The notes: generated by a model from the sequence alone, not told the origin. Shown: positions 34,111 to 45,176, counted from the stretch's first letter. The stretch is 64,000 bases of DNA from Bubalus kerabau (GCF_029407905.1 NC_073645.1:49787501-49851500), one strand, 5' to 3'. Translations and numbers: made by a program.

Positions 34111-34364
34111 TGAGCTGACATGTCCAGCAGTTTCTGTAGGCTCAGCTCATGGACTCAGAGCCTGCTCAGAACTGTGTCCACGGTATTTGATCCTCTAATT
34201 TATTCTCCTCCTCCAGTTGTGTTTAAGGGTCCTTCTATCCCCATTCTTATCAGCTCCAGATATATCTGGATATCAAACATTTCATATCCATATCATATCC
34301 AGATATCACACATTTCTATTATTATCAATAACTCATAATAATACATCCTAAAAATTGAAAAAAA

Positions 34365-34885
34365 TTTTTTAGCAGTGCCACACAGGTTGTGGGAGCCTAG
34401 ATCATGTACCATGGATCAAACCTGAGCCCCCTGCCTTGGAAGCACAGAGTCTTTTTTTTTTTAATATAAATTTATTTATTTTAATTGGAGGCTAATTATT
34501 TTACAATAGTGTAATGGTTTTGCCATACATCAACATGAATCCACCATGGGTGTACATGTGTTCCCCATCCTGAACCCCTCTCCCACCTTCCTCCCCATCC
34601 CATCCCTCTGGGTCATCCCAGTGCACCAGCCCCGAACACCCTGTCTCATGCATCAAACTTGGACTGGCGATTCGTTTCACATATGATATTTTACATGTTT
34701 CAATGCCGTTCTCCCAGATCCTCCCACCCTCGCCTTCTCCCACAGAGTCCAAAAGACTGTTCTATACATCTGTGTCTCTTTTGCTGTCTCGAATACAGGG
34801 TTATCATTACCATCTTTCTAAATCCCATATATATGCGTTAGTATACTGTACTGGTGTCTTAACTGCTGGGTCACCAGGGAAGTTT
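34365..34885 (-). mobile_element. CHR-type SINE split by a bovine L1
   Basis: 34365-34452 (AGCAGTGCCACACAGGTTGT...GGAAGCACAGAGTC) and 34858-34885 (TTAACTGCTGGGTCACCAGGGAAG) are two parts of one minus-oriented SINE, separated by an L1 3' end. Confidence 0.8.
34453..34857 (-). mobile_element. Ruminant L1 3' UTR, nested
   Basis: Poly-T, then GTGTAATGGTTTTGCCATAC, GGGTGTACATGTGTTCCCCA, CATCCCTCTGGGTCATCCCA: the antisense end of a young ruminant L1, 5'-truncated. Confidence 0.88.
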
Positions 34886-34974
34886 GATAATAGGCCTTCT
34901 GAGTGTTCTGTTTGCCAAGCTCTGAGTCTGATGCTTTTCATGCACGGACTGTTTGGCTCCCTGTGGGGGACAAG

Positions 34975-35814
34975 ACAATGCCCTCTCAGAATGTCCACAT
35001 CCTAATCCTAAAAACCCGTGAGGATGTCACCTTACATCATAAAAGGGACTCTGCAGGGGTGATTACGTCCATGATTCTGAGACAGAAAGATTATCCCGAG
35101 CACAATGTAATCACAAGGACTCTTAAAATGTGGAAGAGGCCGCAGAAAGTCAGAGTCGGGGAGAGCCTGGAAGAGGATCCACTGCTGGCTTTGAGTATGG
35201 AGGAGGGGCCAAGGAATGCAGCCTCCCTGGAAGCTGGAAAAGACAAGGAAGCAGAGTCTCCCTTAGGTTGGAAACCAGCGAGGCTGCTTCTGGACTTCAG
35301 ACCTCAAAAACTGCTGTTGTGCAGTCTGACTCTTTGTGACCCCCTGGACTGCAGCGCCCCAGGCTTCCCCGTCCTTTATCATCTCCCAAAGTTTCCTCAG
35401 ATTCATGTCCATGGAGTTGATGATGCCATCCAACCATCTCATCTTCTGTTGCCCCCTTTTCCTGCCTTCAATCTGTCCCAGCATCAGGGTCTTTTCTGAT
35501 GAGTCAGCTCTTTGCATCAGGTGGCCAAATACTGGAGCTTCAGCATCAGTCCTTCCAACGAATATTCAGGGCTGATTTCCTTTAGGGTGGACTGGTTGGA
35601 TCTCCTTGCTGTCCAACAGACTCTCAAGAGTCTTCCACAGCCCCAAAGTTGGAAAGCAGCGATTCTTTGGCGCTCAGCCTTCTTTATGGTCCAGCTCTCA
35701 CATCCATACATGACCATTTTCTCAGACCTCAGAACTGCAGGATGACAAACCTGTGTTGCTGGGAGCCACCACGTTTGTGGTGACTTGTTGCAGCAGCAGC
35801 GGGAAGCTAATACT
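34975..35814 (+). mobile_element. MaLR (MLT1-type) LTR split by BovB
   Basis: GTCCACATCCTAATCCTAAA, ATGTCACCTTACATCATAAA, TGTAATCACAAGGACTCTTA and TTGAGTATGGAGGAGGGGCC, then after BovB GTTTGTGGTGACTTGTTGCA and AGCGGGAAGCTAATA match the order of a MaLR LTR. It is a non-coding relic of an ancient ERVL-related element. Confidence 0.85.
35314..35721 (-). mobile_element. BovB LINE nested in MaLR LTR
   Basis: Antisense BovB 3' end (tail degenerate) to the CCATACATGACCA block. TSD TCAGACCTCA(A)AAACTG at 35297-35313 and TCAGACCTCAGAACTG at 35722-35737. Confidence 0.92.
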
Positions 35815-36029
35815 TTCATGAGTGGCACCCTTGGGGAGAGCTCTGCTCTGCTCCCCACTTCATAGAGGAACCTGAGGTGTGCTTGGTGCAGGTAAGTCAC
35901 GGGCTTAAATGAACATCACGAGATTCTCTGTAATCTGCAGCACATCTAACAACAGGCAAAGCTGCCCCAGGACTCAGGTGTGTTTTCCTGCAAACAGTGA
36001 TCAAATAGACTTTAGCCTGTTTCCTGCTA

Positions 36030-36720
36030 CCAGTTTGAGTGGCTAAAACTGTCATCTCATCATTCATATTTGCATTTTTTCAACTTTTTCTTTTCATCTT
36101 TATTGGCCATTTGGTAATTTTTTACGCATACCCATTCCTATTGAGTTGCAGGAGCTTTTCATCTTTTCAGCATAAAACCATTGTTTGTCAGGTATATTAT
36201 GAGTATATATTTTTATATACTGATAATATACTATATTTTTTAATATTTTGTTGTTTATTTTTGTTTAAAGTGTGTTTTCTTATATCAAAATTTAATTTCT
36301 TAATTTTTTATAGCAAAATCTGTCCACCTTTTTTAAGATGGCATTATAGTTTTAAAAGACATTCTCCACTCCAAGACTGTACAAATATTTGTGTTTTCTT
36401 TTAATGATTGAAGGATACACTTTTTATATTTCACTCTTTGACACCTGTGGAATTTATTTTGGTGCAGAATAGTTAAGGGTCTAAAGTAATTTTTCGTTCC
36501 TTTTTCTGAATTTCCGTAAGTTCCTGGATCTGTGTCTATATCCTCTGCACTGCGATCTATTGCTCTGACTTTCCTACACAGGACACACAGCCCGAGCTAT
36601 GGTCACTGGATAAGATGCTCCGGTATACAAAGGATCAGGTCAGCTTTGGGGGGGTCAGATGTGCTCTTCCTATTATCTTATCTTGCATTTCCAATTTATG
36701 AATAGCTTACATCTATGTCT
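36030..36720 (-). mobile_element. Old L1 (L1M-type), antisense
   Basis: CATAAAACCATTGTTTGTCAGGTATA-like sequence, then GGTGCAGAATAGTTAAGGGT and TGGATCTGTGTCTATATCCTC-like blocks are in the order of old antisense L1. AT-rich, strongly decayed; the 121-codon frame starting at 36039 is incidental. Confidence 0.55.
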
Positions 36721-37009
36721 CTTTGTGTTCTTGTTTCATTCTAATGTATATAACATTCATATAATACATAATATTTATATATTTTGCCTTACTCTTTCTT
36801 TTCCTGTTTTTATTTTTTTGCCATAACAATCAAAAATTTTTTGTTAGTTTAAAAAAAATGAGTTCTGGTAATTTAGAAGCAGGACATATTCACTTTCTAG
36901 ACAGCGGCTCTGCTTGCGCTATTTAAATTTTAAAACATTTAAAATAGTATCACTGGTTTGATTATTTGGTGATTATGAAAGTGATGCATGACCATTTGTC
37001 CTTTCTCTT

Positions 37010-37680
37010 TTTAATTTAATTTTTGTTTTATATTGGAGTGTAGATGATTGACAATGCTGTGTTAGTCTCAGGTATACAGCGAAGTGATTCAGTGATGCAT
37101 ATACACATACCCATTATTTTTCAGATTTCTTCTCCCATATTGGTTAGTACAGAATATTGAGTCGAGTTCCCTGTGCTATAGGTTCCCCAGGTGGCTCACT
37201 GGTAAAGAAGCCATCTGCCGATGCAGGAGACACAGGAGACACAGTTTTGATCCCTGGGTCAGGACGATCCCCTGGAGGAGGAAATGGCAAACCATGCCAG
37301 TATTCTTGCATGAAAACTTCCGTGGACAGAGGGGCCTGATGGGCTACAGTCCATGGGGTCGCAAAGAGTAGGACAGGACTGAGCACGCAGCAGCCCTGTG
37401 CTGTACAGGAGGTCCTTGCCGAGGTATCTGTTTTGTATATAGCAGTGTGTATATGTTAATTCCAAACTCCTCATTTATCCCTCCTCCCCCTCATTTCACA
37501 ACCAAACGTTTGAAGTCTGTCCCTACTTTGTAATTAAGTTCATTGTGCATCATTTGTTAGATTCCACGTATGAGTGATATCGTATGATTCTTGTTGTTCT
37601 CTGTCTCACTTGACTTAGTACGAGTTTCCCTAGGTCCATCCGTGTTGCTGCAAATGGCATAATCTGGTGGTTATGAAAAT
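37010..37680 (-). mobile_element. L1 3' UTR (antisense) split by Bov-tA
   Basis: TATTGGAGTGTAGATGATTG, GTGTTAGTCTCAGGTATACA and, after the SINE, GTACAGGAGGTCCTTGCCGA, TGCATCATTTGTTAGATTCC, ACTTAGTACGAGTTTCCCTA: a contiguous ruminant L1 3' region. Confidence 0.85.
37181..37393 (+). mobile_element. Bov-tA SINE with TSD
   Basis: GGTTCCCCAGGTGGCTCACT to GACTGAGCACGCAGCAG. TSD CCCTGTGCTATA (37169-37180) and CCCTGTGCTGTA (37394-37405). Confidence 0.94.
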
Positions 37681-37850
37681 GATACACACTATTAAAATAC
37701 AGAAACTGAAAATGTAAAGAAGAAGTGAAAGTCACTTGGCATCATATCACCTGGAGAGGACTACTGTTAGCAGTTAAAGGTATAGTTTACAGAATTTATA
37801 GCCTGTCTGTCTAGGTAACACTCCATTCATGCTATTTGGTAGTGCATTTT

Positions 37851-38187
37851 GTTTGTATAATAATATCCAGGATGTTTTTCTGTGCAAATAAATTAAACTA
37901 TTTTATATATATATATATATATATGCAGAAGGCAATGGCATATAGTTTAATATATATACACTATAATATATAATAGTAATATATATAGTTATAAACTATA
38001 ATATATATCTATAAGAATGTCATAATATTCTATTGTATTTATTTTTGTTTGTATAATAATAGCCAGGATTATTTTTGTGTAAACAAATTAAAAGATAATA
38101 TATATAATTTAATATATGTAATATATAATATATAGTTATAAACTATAATAGATGTCTTAAGAAGTCATAATATTTTATTATATTTAT
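37851..38187. repeat. Diverged ~196-bp tandem duplication, AT-rich
   Basis: GTTTGTATAATAATATCCAGG-like sequence begins at 37851 and again at 38047. Both copies continue through TATAGTTATAAACTATAATA and GTCATAATATT. The first copy also holds (TA)n and a stray BovA-like GCAGAAGGCAATGGCA at 37925. Confidence 0.8.
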
Positions 38188-38189
38188 TT

Positions 38190-38800
38190 ATCTATACTCC
38201 TATTGTTGAATATTGAGTTTGTTTCCACCTTTTACTATTAATATTATAAACAGTACTGAAATGGATGTCCTGGTTCCATTATTTCTTTACGGCTTCCCTC
38301 GTGGCTCAGACGATAAAGAATCTACCTGCAGTGCAGGAGACCCAGGTTTGATCCCTGAGTCAGGAAGATTCCCTGGAGAAGGGAAGGGCAACCCACTCCA
38401 GTATTCTTGCCTGGAGAATCCCATGGACAAAGGAGCCTGGTGGGCTACAGTCTATGGGGTCGCAAAGAGTCAGACATGACTTAGTGACTAACACTTTCAA
38501 TTCCTCTCCAGTTGTTTGGTCAAAGATGTTGATGTAGTAATGGCTTCTGTCCGATGTTGACTCATTACCATCTCAAGAGACTGTGCAATTGTGTATTTCC
38601 ACTAACCATATAAAAAGCATTTCCTTGCCCCTACAGTCTAATCAGTATGAGCTTTATTGGTCTTTTTCATAGCTGTCAGGTTGGTGGTTAAAAATGGTAT
38701 CTCATTATTTTATCTTTAATTGATCATTAACTTGAACATCTTTTCATACTTTCCATGATTATTTCTTTACCATTTGAATTTGTATGTTTCAATCAAGTAA
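38190..38800 (-). mobile_element. Old L1-type sequence split by Bov-tA
   Basis: ATATTGAGTTTGTTTCCACC before and GGTGGTTAAAAATGGTATCTC-like plus GAACATCTTTTCATACTTTC after the SINE follow an antisense old L1 order. Confidence 0.5.
38290..38500 (+). mobile_element. Bov-tA SINE
   Basis: GGCTTCCCTCGTGGCTCAGA to GACATGACTTAGTGACTAAC. Near full length and little diverged. Confidence 0.94.
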
Positions 38801-39162
38801 AGAATGAAGCAGTGTCAATGGATGTCCCTTCTGAATGACACTTTGATGTCCAAGATCCTACACAGTGGGTGAAGGTGGGGAAACAGGATGAGAAAACCAC
38901 TTCCTAACTCATTGGGAACTTAGCTGAGCTCTGCACCTGAGCAGCCAAGTCTTCTTCCAAATGACAATTAGACCCTGGATTGTCTTGGCTCTGACCTGGC
39001 ATTTCCCGCAGATGCCATTTTTATTAACGGTAACACTTGCTTAGCTCCATCTGGCCTTCAGAGAAGGGTTTCATGGGACGTAGTTGGCAAAAATCTAGGA
39101 TGCCAGGTTCCAGCTGAAACTGCCTAAAGCATAGCTCCAGTTACTGCAAGAAAAGAGGACTT

Positions 39163-39235
39163 GGCAGCAGTGACTTGTCTAAGGCCACGTGTCTGGCTGG
39201 ACAAAACCCATGCCTAGATCCCAGATCTTCCTTCT
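39163..39235 (+). mobile_element. MIR SINE fragment
   Basis: AGTGACTTGTCTAAGGCCAC is the MIR core signature. Confidence 0.65.
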
Positions 39236-39339
39236 CTTTCTCCTGTATTATGGGATTTCACCTTGGAATTATCTGCTTTCAAAGTTATTTGTTATCTCAA
39301 ACTCTATGTTCTTAACCTCAATCTCTCCTATATCACATT

Positions 39340-39575
39340 CATTCATTCACTCACTCATTCAACAACACTTAGCTCATACCTACCTGTGCCAGGCCATGTT
39401 CCAGCACTGGGTTTGAATCCAAGCTTCTTACTTCCTGATCCTGATACCTACCCCTTTAGACCTCACTTTCTTCCTCTCTAGAGTGGGCATGAGTTTAAGA
39501 GTCCGTGCCTGCCTCAAAGAGTTTTGTGAAAATCAAACGCCATGATGAGGGAAGGTGCCTTGCACATTCAGGATG
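39340..39575 (+). mobile_element. L2/MIR remnants
   Basis: CATTCACTCACTCATTCAAC then TGTGCCAGGCCATGTTCCAG is L2-like; CTCTAGAGTGGGCATGAG and GTGAAAATCAAACGCCATGA downstream are MIR-like. Confidence 0.5.
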
Positions 39576-40824
39576 AAAGCCAGCTTTTGTTTTTGAGAAG
39601 AATGCTCTTGGCTACCTCATGGAAGAACCCGATGACCTCCTTATAAGTCTCCCTGAGGGCAGGGTGCCTCTGCTTGCCTGCTGCCGCAGGAGTGAACCCC
39701 TTCCCATGGGGGTCCTGATGAACAGGGTTACACACAGTGGTCTCCAAGACCCTCCAGCTACCACATTCTTCAGTCCTAGGAGATCTGGCCTCTGGTCTAA
39801 GTTGAGGCTTAGGGGCTTCTGAGTTCAAGGTCCGGTTCAGGAGACTCTTCTGCAGGACTATGGACTATGGCTTGTTTTCTTCCAGGCTGTACAGTAAAAT
39901 CTGAGAGTAGCCGAGCAGCCGAGTTTGACTCTTAAACAAGTTCTAGAGCTTCTCTTTCTTCCTCTGCCATCCCCAGGCTCAGTTCTCCCTCTGGTCCCAA
40001 GAGCCCACCCACCTGAAAATCAAAAGACAAGCTCCTTGTAATTCCAGGAGATGTGTTCTGATTGAAGACTCCAGAAGAGCTGGGGTATCTGGGGTTTTGG
40101 AATAAAATTTCTTCTTCTGCCGACAACAGATCGTGTCTAATCAAAACCCTTAATTAAAAAAAAAATCTCAGGTACTTAATTTGATTTGCTTATTTGCATA
40201 ATATCAGAGCACAAAAGAAATCTGCTCCACAGGCCCCGTTTCTGCCGCAGGCCAAGCGCTGGTCTCTTGTGATCTGCCCTGTTGATCGGGGCTGGCTCTG
40301 AGGGAGACAGAGGGCTCCCTCCAATCAGTGTCGTTCAGCTGCTGGGAGTGGGCTCACAGGAAGGCCTGCTCCATAAGTGAGAAGTTTCTGGAAATGTCTT
40401 AGTAGGAAAAAAGGTTTTGTCCCACATTTCCACTGCTGGTGTAAAATGCCGGATTCCCTGAAAGTGGACCCCTTTTGCTTGTGGCATGAATGGAATGCGA
40501 TGTCTGGGGCTTTAGGGCATGAGCTGGATGGAGAAAGGCGGGGGGCGGGCTGGTGAAGAGGGGGCACTGGAAACAAGCTGTCACCTTTCACATCCTCGCC
40601 AGCCATCGGTGGTGTTTTTGCTTCTGTTGGTCTATCTAACTGTCCTCATTGGAACGCCGTATGCATGTCTAAGGACAAATGTTCACAGCAGATTAGTCTT
40701 AAGAGCCGAAAGAAATAGAAAGTTCCACTTGAACAGTACCGACTTCAAGCATCTGAGCCAAGTCCCCCAGGGACTTTCCCTGCTGCCCTGGACGGCAGGT
40801 CAGACAGCCGGGCGATGTACTTGA
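39576..40824. other. Unique DNA
   Basis: No gene recognised. An octamer ATTTGCAT is at 40192-40199 within an AT-rich repeat-free block (40150-40240). Confidence 0.35.
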
Positions 40825-40844
40825 GGACCAGCAGGGGGCGCCCC
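40824..40844 (+). promoter_or_regulatory. CTCF-like motif (forward)
   Basis: AGGACCAGCAGGGGGCGCCC contains CCAGCAGGGGGCGC, an almost ideal CTCF core in forward orientation. Family knowledge: such sites anchor cohesin loops. Occupancy is not shown by sequence. Confidence 0.75.
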
Positions 40845-42469
40845 AGAGTCAGGAGGAGGGCCAGGCAGGCCGGCCGCTTTCAGCCCCGACCAGAGCCGGG
40901 GAACTCAGGAAAAACTTCACTGCCGCCAAGAGAGCAGCTTTAAGAATCTGCACAGCTATTTTGCATCACATATTCAGCTCTCTTCAGAATGAGGTAAAAT
41001 CAGGCTATTGGAACTTTGAGCAAATGTTTGTGTCCATTTTATTATTAAAAATTGTGTTTGATAAGCCTATTTTGTTTCCCCTCAAATAGTGTAAGTGATT
41101 GCTTAGAAGAGCTCCATTTCACATCTTTTAATTTTGAATTATTCTCTTATCTTTAATAAAGTACCAGTCAAGCCCAGAATTAGTATTCTGGAAGAAAGGG
41201 CTTAATGAGCTAAAACATTTCTATCTGGGGTAGGGGAGCATCTTATCTTGCTTAAGTGTTTTAGAAGTAATTTGCAAGGTAAAAGGCAGAATATTTGGTA
41301 TGACTAAGTGGGAAAAAAAAATACGTTGGCCTCTTCTCTTTTCCCATGTGAGTAATACGCCAGTTCACATGGCAATGCCTTCCTGTACGGTGAAGTTCAA
41401 CCTGGAGCGCTTGATGCAGAACCTGGGCTTTTCACTTCAGGTGCGCTGGGATATTTCATTAACAAGAGTTAAGGAAGAACATGGCTCTCTTTTTTCCAGC
41501 TACATTTCTGGCATCGGGTGGGCTATCATATATCATTGTCTGCAGCAGGCGACTTTGGAAATAGCTGACTATTAGCAACTTAATTGCCCTTGAATATACA
41601 ATGCACACTTGTGCGGAGTGTTCGCGGCGAAGACTGCCAACAGACAGTGAAATTAGAAAAAATGCCCTCTTGGGTTACATCTGTACTGAAGTTTTAAAGA
41701 AGGAATAAAAGAAGATGTGGCTGTTAATGGAAGTTTTAGCAGGAGTTTAACAACTGTCACTCCATTTCAGGCACCTACTTGGGCTCTCGCTCTGCGGTAA
41801 AGGCTAGTTAATATCTAGTGTTTGGATAAACAGGTACTCTGAGTATCATTGCCCATTATCTGTTGGTCCACTGACTTTTTTTGGATTATAGATGTAAGAA
41901 AGATCTTTAGAATGTTACATTTGAGTAATGGTTTCATAATAAAGGATGTTCATTATATGCATTTTGTAAAGTTCTGAGAATTATGCCTGGGTTTAAAAAT
42001 CAGTACATATAGCAAGACTTCAGTTACATAACAATTGAAAGCAAGTATCCAGAATGATGCAAGTTGGGAATTTGAACAACCAGATAACGTGAGGTCCATT
42101 TATATCCTCAGCATACGTAATATGCTGTTTACAGTGGGATACGTAAATGCAAACATTTTCATTTGGGTGAACTATTAAACAAGTTAATTTAGAAGGCTGG
42201 TCAGTGTGCAGATTTTGACAAAAGTATTAAGTGAGATTACTGTTGTACCTAGGCTGTTAAGTGGTAATGGTGTTGGCCAAGGATAGTTATGGAGGCTAAC
42301 ATAAAAGAATATTAGAATTTTAATAGGTTGAAAAGGACACAGAAGATGAGTGAAAGGAAGAATGGCGTGAGCCAGGAGGCAGTTGAACTAGAGAAAGTTT
42401 CAATGGCTGAGGTGACCATTCATTTTCATTAGAAAGAAATCCTTGTTATGGTTTAATGAAAATTTTTTC
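40845..42469. other. Repeat-free AT-rich DNA, candidate conserved non-coding blocks
   Basis: No interspersed repeat recognised over about 1.6 kb, unusual for this window. 40965-41200 and 41560-41720 look least decayed. A 91-codon frame from 41300 has no domain. Confidence 0.35.
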
Positions 42470-42780
42470 TAAATTAGTATACAATAAAATTAATTTTTTG
42501 CATATATACATCTATGAACTTTAACACATTGTATAGATTCCTGTAACCACCACCATAGTCAAGATTCAGAACAGTTCCACTACCCTCCGAAGCTGCTCCC
42601 GGCAATTTCAGAAGTCTCTCCTCTTCCTCTTTTAATCCTGGAAGCCGTGAACCTGTTCTCCATCCCATCGGCTGTGTCTTTCTCTAAAAGACAAGTGAAA
42701 GGAGTCAAGCAGTAACTTTTTGAGATCGACTTCTTTCACTCAGCAAAGTGCCTTTAAGAGTCATCCAGGATGTTGTGTAC
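42470..42780 (-). mobile_element. Old L1 (L1M) 3' UTR fragment
   Basis: ACTTTAACACATTGTATAGATTCCTGTAACC (here spread over 31 bases at 42519-42549), CCACCATAGTCAAGATTCAG, and CACTCAGCAAAGTG match old L1 3' UTR text. Confidence 0.65.
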
Positions 42781-42821
42781 ACTAGTGATTTTTTCTGGTT
42801 TATGTTTGATTACTAACTGGG

Positions 42822-43000
42822 CTTCCCTGGTGGCTCAGATGGTAAAGAATCTGCCTGCAGTACAGGAGACCTGGGTCCAACCCCTGGGTCGGGAAGATCC
42901 CTGGAGAAGGGAATGGCTAGCCACTCCAGTGTTCTTGCCTGGAGATTCCCGTGGACAGAGGAGCCTGCAGTGACTGACTGACTGTGTGATTGTGTGACTG
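42822..43000 (+). mobile_element. Bov-tA SINE, shortened tail, with TSD
   Basis: Head CTTCCCTGGTGGCTCAGATG, body to CAGAGGAGCCTGCAG, then a (GACT)n-rich tail that replaces the normal end. TSD ACTAACTGGG (42812-42821) and ACTAACCGGG (43001-43010). Confidence 0.92.
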
Positions 43001-43004
43001 ACTA

Positions 43005-43845
43005 ACCGGGATAAACTCCACTTGGTGTGTCATTTATTTTACATCTTGCTGGATTTGATTTGATGATATTTTGTTGAAGATGTTTACTTCTATGTTCATA
43101 ATGGCTATTAGTTTGTAGTTTTGTTTTCTTGTGTTGTCTTTCTGGTTCAGTTCTCAAGGGAGTTGACCTTATAAAACTGTGTTGAGGATCATTCTCTTGT
43201 CTTCTGTTTTCTGGGATTCTGTAGAATTGGTTTTATTTCCTCTTCAGTGTTTGACCGAGATTACCAGTGAAACCATCTGTGTTTGGAGATTTCTTGTGAG
43301 TAATGTTTTAAATGGTAAAAATTCAAATTATTTAAATTTATAGAACTATTCAGCTTTTCTATTTCATCTTGGGTACATTTTGGCAGTTGGTAGTTTTTGC
43401 GAATTGACTCATTCCATCTAAATTGTTGAGTTTTTGTGAATAGAATTATTCTTAGTTTTCATTCATTATCCTTTCAATATTGCCAACTCTGCCTATAGTA
43501 ATATCTTCTCTTTCATTCATGGTATTAATAGTTTGAAACTTTTCTCTCTGTCTCTTTTGAGATCAGGTTTGAAATTTATCATTTCTACTGATGTCAAAAA
43601 AAAAAAAACCTTTTTGCTTCATTGATTTTTTTCCTATTATTTTCCTCTTTACAATTTCACTTATTTCTATTCTTATTTTTAGTATTTTTATTTATTATTT
43701 CCTTCCACTGCTTGTTTGGATGTATTTTACTCATCATTTTTCTAGTTTTTTTTTTAAAGTTAAAGCTTAATAATCTGAGACCTTTTAAATTTTCTAATAT
43801 GAGCATTTCGTGATATAGATTTCCCTTAGATCCACTCCTTTATGT
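43005..43845 (-). mobile_element. Old L1 ORF2 region, antisense
   Basis: CCAGTGAAACCATCTGTGTTTGG, then TTTCATTCATGGTATTAATAG and TTTTTGCTTCATTGATTTTT are antisense L1 reverse-transcriptase-region signatures. Many gaps and stops; no coding capacity. Confidence 0.65.
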
Positions 43846-43991
43846 TACGTAAAGAGGGTAAGTGGTAATGTCAAGTCATTTCCAAGAATGCGAATTACAA
43901 GCTGTTTTCCCTCAGCTAACACAATTAAAATAAAAAAGCCCTCAAACTGTGCGCCTACAGGTTAGGCTAGAGAGGGGTCCAAGTCTGTCAG

Positions 43992-44438
43992 ATGTCCTGT
44001 GCGACGCATCGGCGTTTCTGTGGCACGGTGGTACCCCGAGTGATGGAGAAAAGGTTGAATAGTACGCTGTGGGTACCCCGAGTGATGGAGCAAAGGTTGA
44101 ATAATACGCTGTGGGTACCCCGAGTGATGGAGCAAAGGTTGAATAATACGCTGTGGGTACCCCGAGTGATGGAGAAAAGGTTGAATAATACGCTGTGGGT
44201 ACCCCGAGTGATGGAGAAAAGGTTGAATAATACGCTGTGGGTACCCCGAGTGATGGAGAAAAGGTTGAATAATACGCTGTGGGTTCTGCTTGCTATGTCA
44301 TGGAATAAAGAGCCAATACACTTTAGGATGATCGTGCAGCGTGTCAGTCTGGCTTTCCCTTCATTCCTCAGAACCTCTCACTGCGAGGTGACCGGTACGG
44401 CGCCACGCTTCAGTCAGAAAACACGTCCGACCCGTTAG
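43992..44438 (+). CDS. Doubtful open frame spanning the 42-bp minisatellite
   Basis: A 148-codon plus-strand frame with ATG at 43992 passes through all six minisatellite units. The period is a multiple of three, so each unit encodes the same 14 residues (VPRVMEKRLNNTLW with K/Q and S/N variants). It then continues about 52 codons to a stop at 44438. No domain, signal peptide or membrane segment is visible. A frame kept open by a repeat of length 3n is expected by chance, so I treat it as an unverified frame rather than a gene. Confidence 0.15.
   Translation: MSCATHRRFCGTVVPRVMEKRLNSTLWVPRVMEQRLNNTLWVPRVMEQRLNNTLWVPRVMEKRLNNTLWVPRVMEKRLNNTLWVPRVMEKRLNNTLWVLLAMSWNKEPIHFRMIVQRVSLAFPSFLRTSHCEVTGTAPRFSQKTRPTR
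44031..44282 (+). repeat. Minisatellite, 6 x 42 bp
   Basis: Exact 42-base periodicity from 44031 (each unit begins GTACCCCGAGTGATGGAG and ends ACGCTGTGG). Variation is confined to two sites: AGAAAAGG versus AGCAAAGG (units 2 and 3) and AATAGTAC versus AATAATAC (unit 1). Homogeneity implies recent expansion and probable length polymorphism. Confidence 0.97.
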
Positions 44439-44744
44439 AACTCCCAAGAGGACGCATGTCTGTGAGGACTTCTCTGAGAAAACAAGTCCAAACTACACGT
44501 CAATTCTTACTGCAGTAATGCTTTGAAGAAGCACCGGTGCGGCAGGCGGCACTGGGCTCTTTGCTCGCCGCTCCTGGGTGGTTTTCTTTCTGCGTCCTCC
44601 TTGCTTGACCCCAGGCTTCCTCAGGCTCCACATCGATTCTCGGGAGCCGTGTCCACCCTCGGCGCGTCGACCCCTGGCTTGCTTTGTTCTCTGGGGATCT
44701 GGCAGCAGCCAGCAGGGCCTCCCGCCTCGGTGTGCGGGAGTGGG
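44283..44744. other. Unique DNA next to minisatellite
   Basis: Contains scattered CpGs (CGGTACGGCGCCACGC near 44392). No gene or repeat recognised. Confidence 0.4.
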
Positions 44745-45115
44745 TGAATTTTTTATTATGGTAAAATACACGTAGCGTAAACGTCGCCAGTTCAGCCGTT
44801 TTGAAGCGGCATTAGTGGCACGTTCTCATTTGTGCGAGCATCCCCACGCCTCCCTCTCCAGAGCTTTCTCATCTTCCCAGCTTAAACCCTCCACCCACCA
44901 AACAGTACCTTCCGTTCCCCTCTCCCACCCATGGCATCCACCGTGCTGCTTTCTGTCTGTATGACCTGTCTCCTCTAAGCACTTTGTGTGAGCGGAATCA
45001 TAAAACATTTGTTCTTTTACATTGGCTTATTTTACCCAGCATAATGTTTTCAAGGTTCATCCATGTTGTAGCCTGTGTCAGAATTTCCTTCTTTTACAAT
45101 TTTCTCGTTTTAGTT
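44745..45115 (-). mobile_element. Old L1 3' UTR, antisense
   Basis: TTTATTATGGTAAAATACACG, AAACAGTACCTTCCGTTCCC, TTTTACATTGGCTTATTTTAC and TTCATCCATGTTGTAGC follow the antisense L1M/L1MA-type 3' order. Confidence 0.75.
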
Positions 45116-45176
45116 TTTTCTGCTAAAAATCTGGTATCCACTTTATTTTTAGTTTTTATTGAAGTATAATTAACTT

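Noticed and set aside
36039..36404. 121-codon Phe/Leu-rich frame as a membrane protein
   Set aside because: The DNA is T-rich antisense old L1 sequence, which gives Phe/Leu/Ile codons by composition.
27024..40199. Four perfect octamers as a designed cluster
   Set aside because: A few ATGCAAAT matches are expected by chance in this much AT-rich DNA; not counted as separate evidence.
44031..44282. CRISPR-like array
   Set aside because: Units are contiguous 42-mers without unique spacers, and the host is a mammal.
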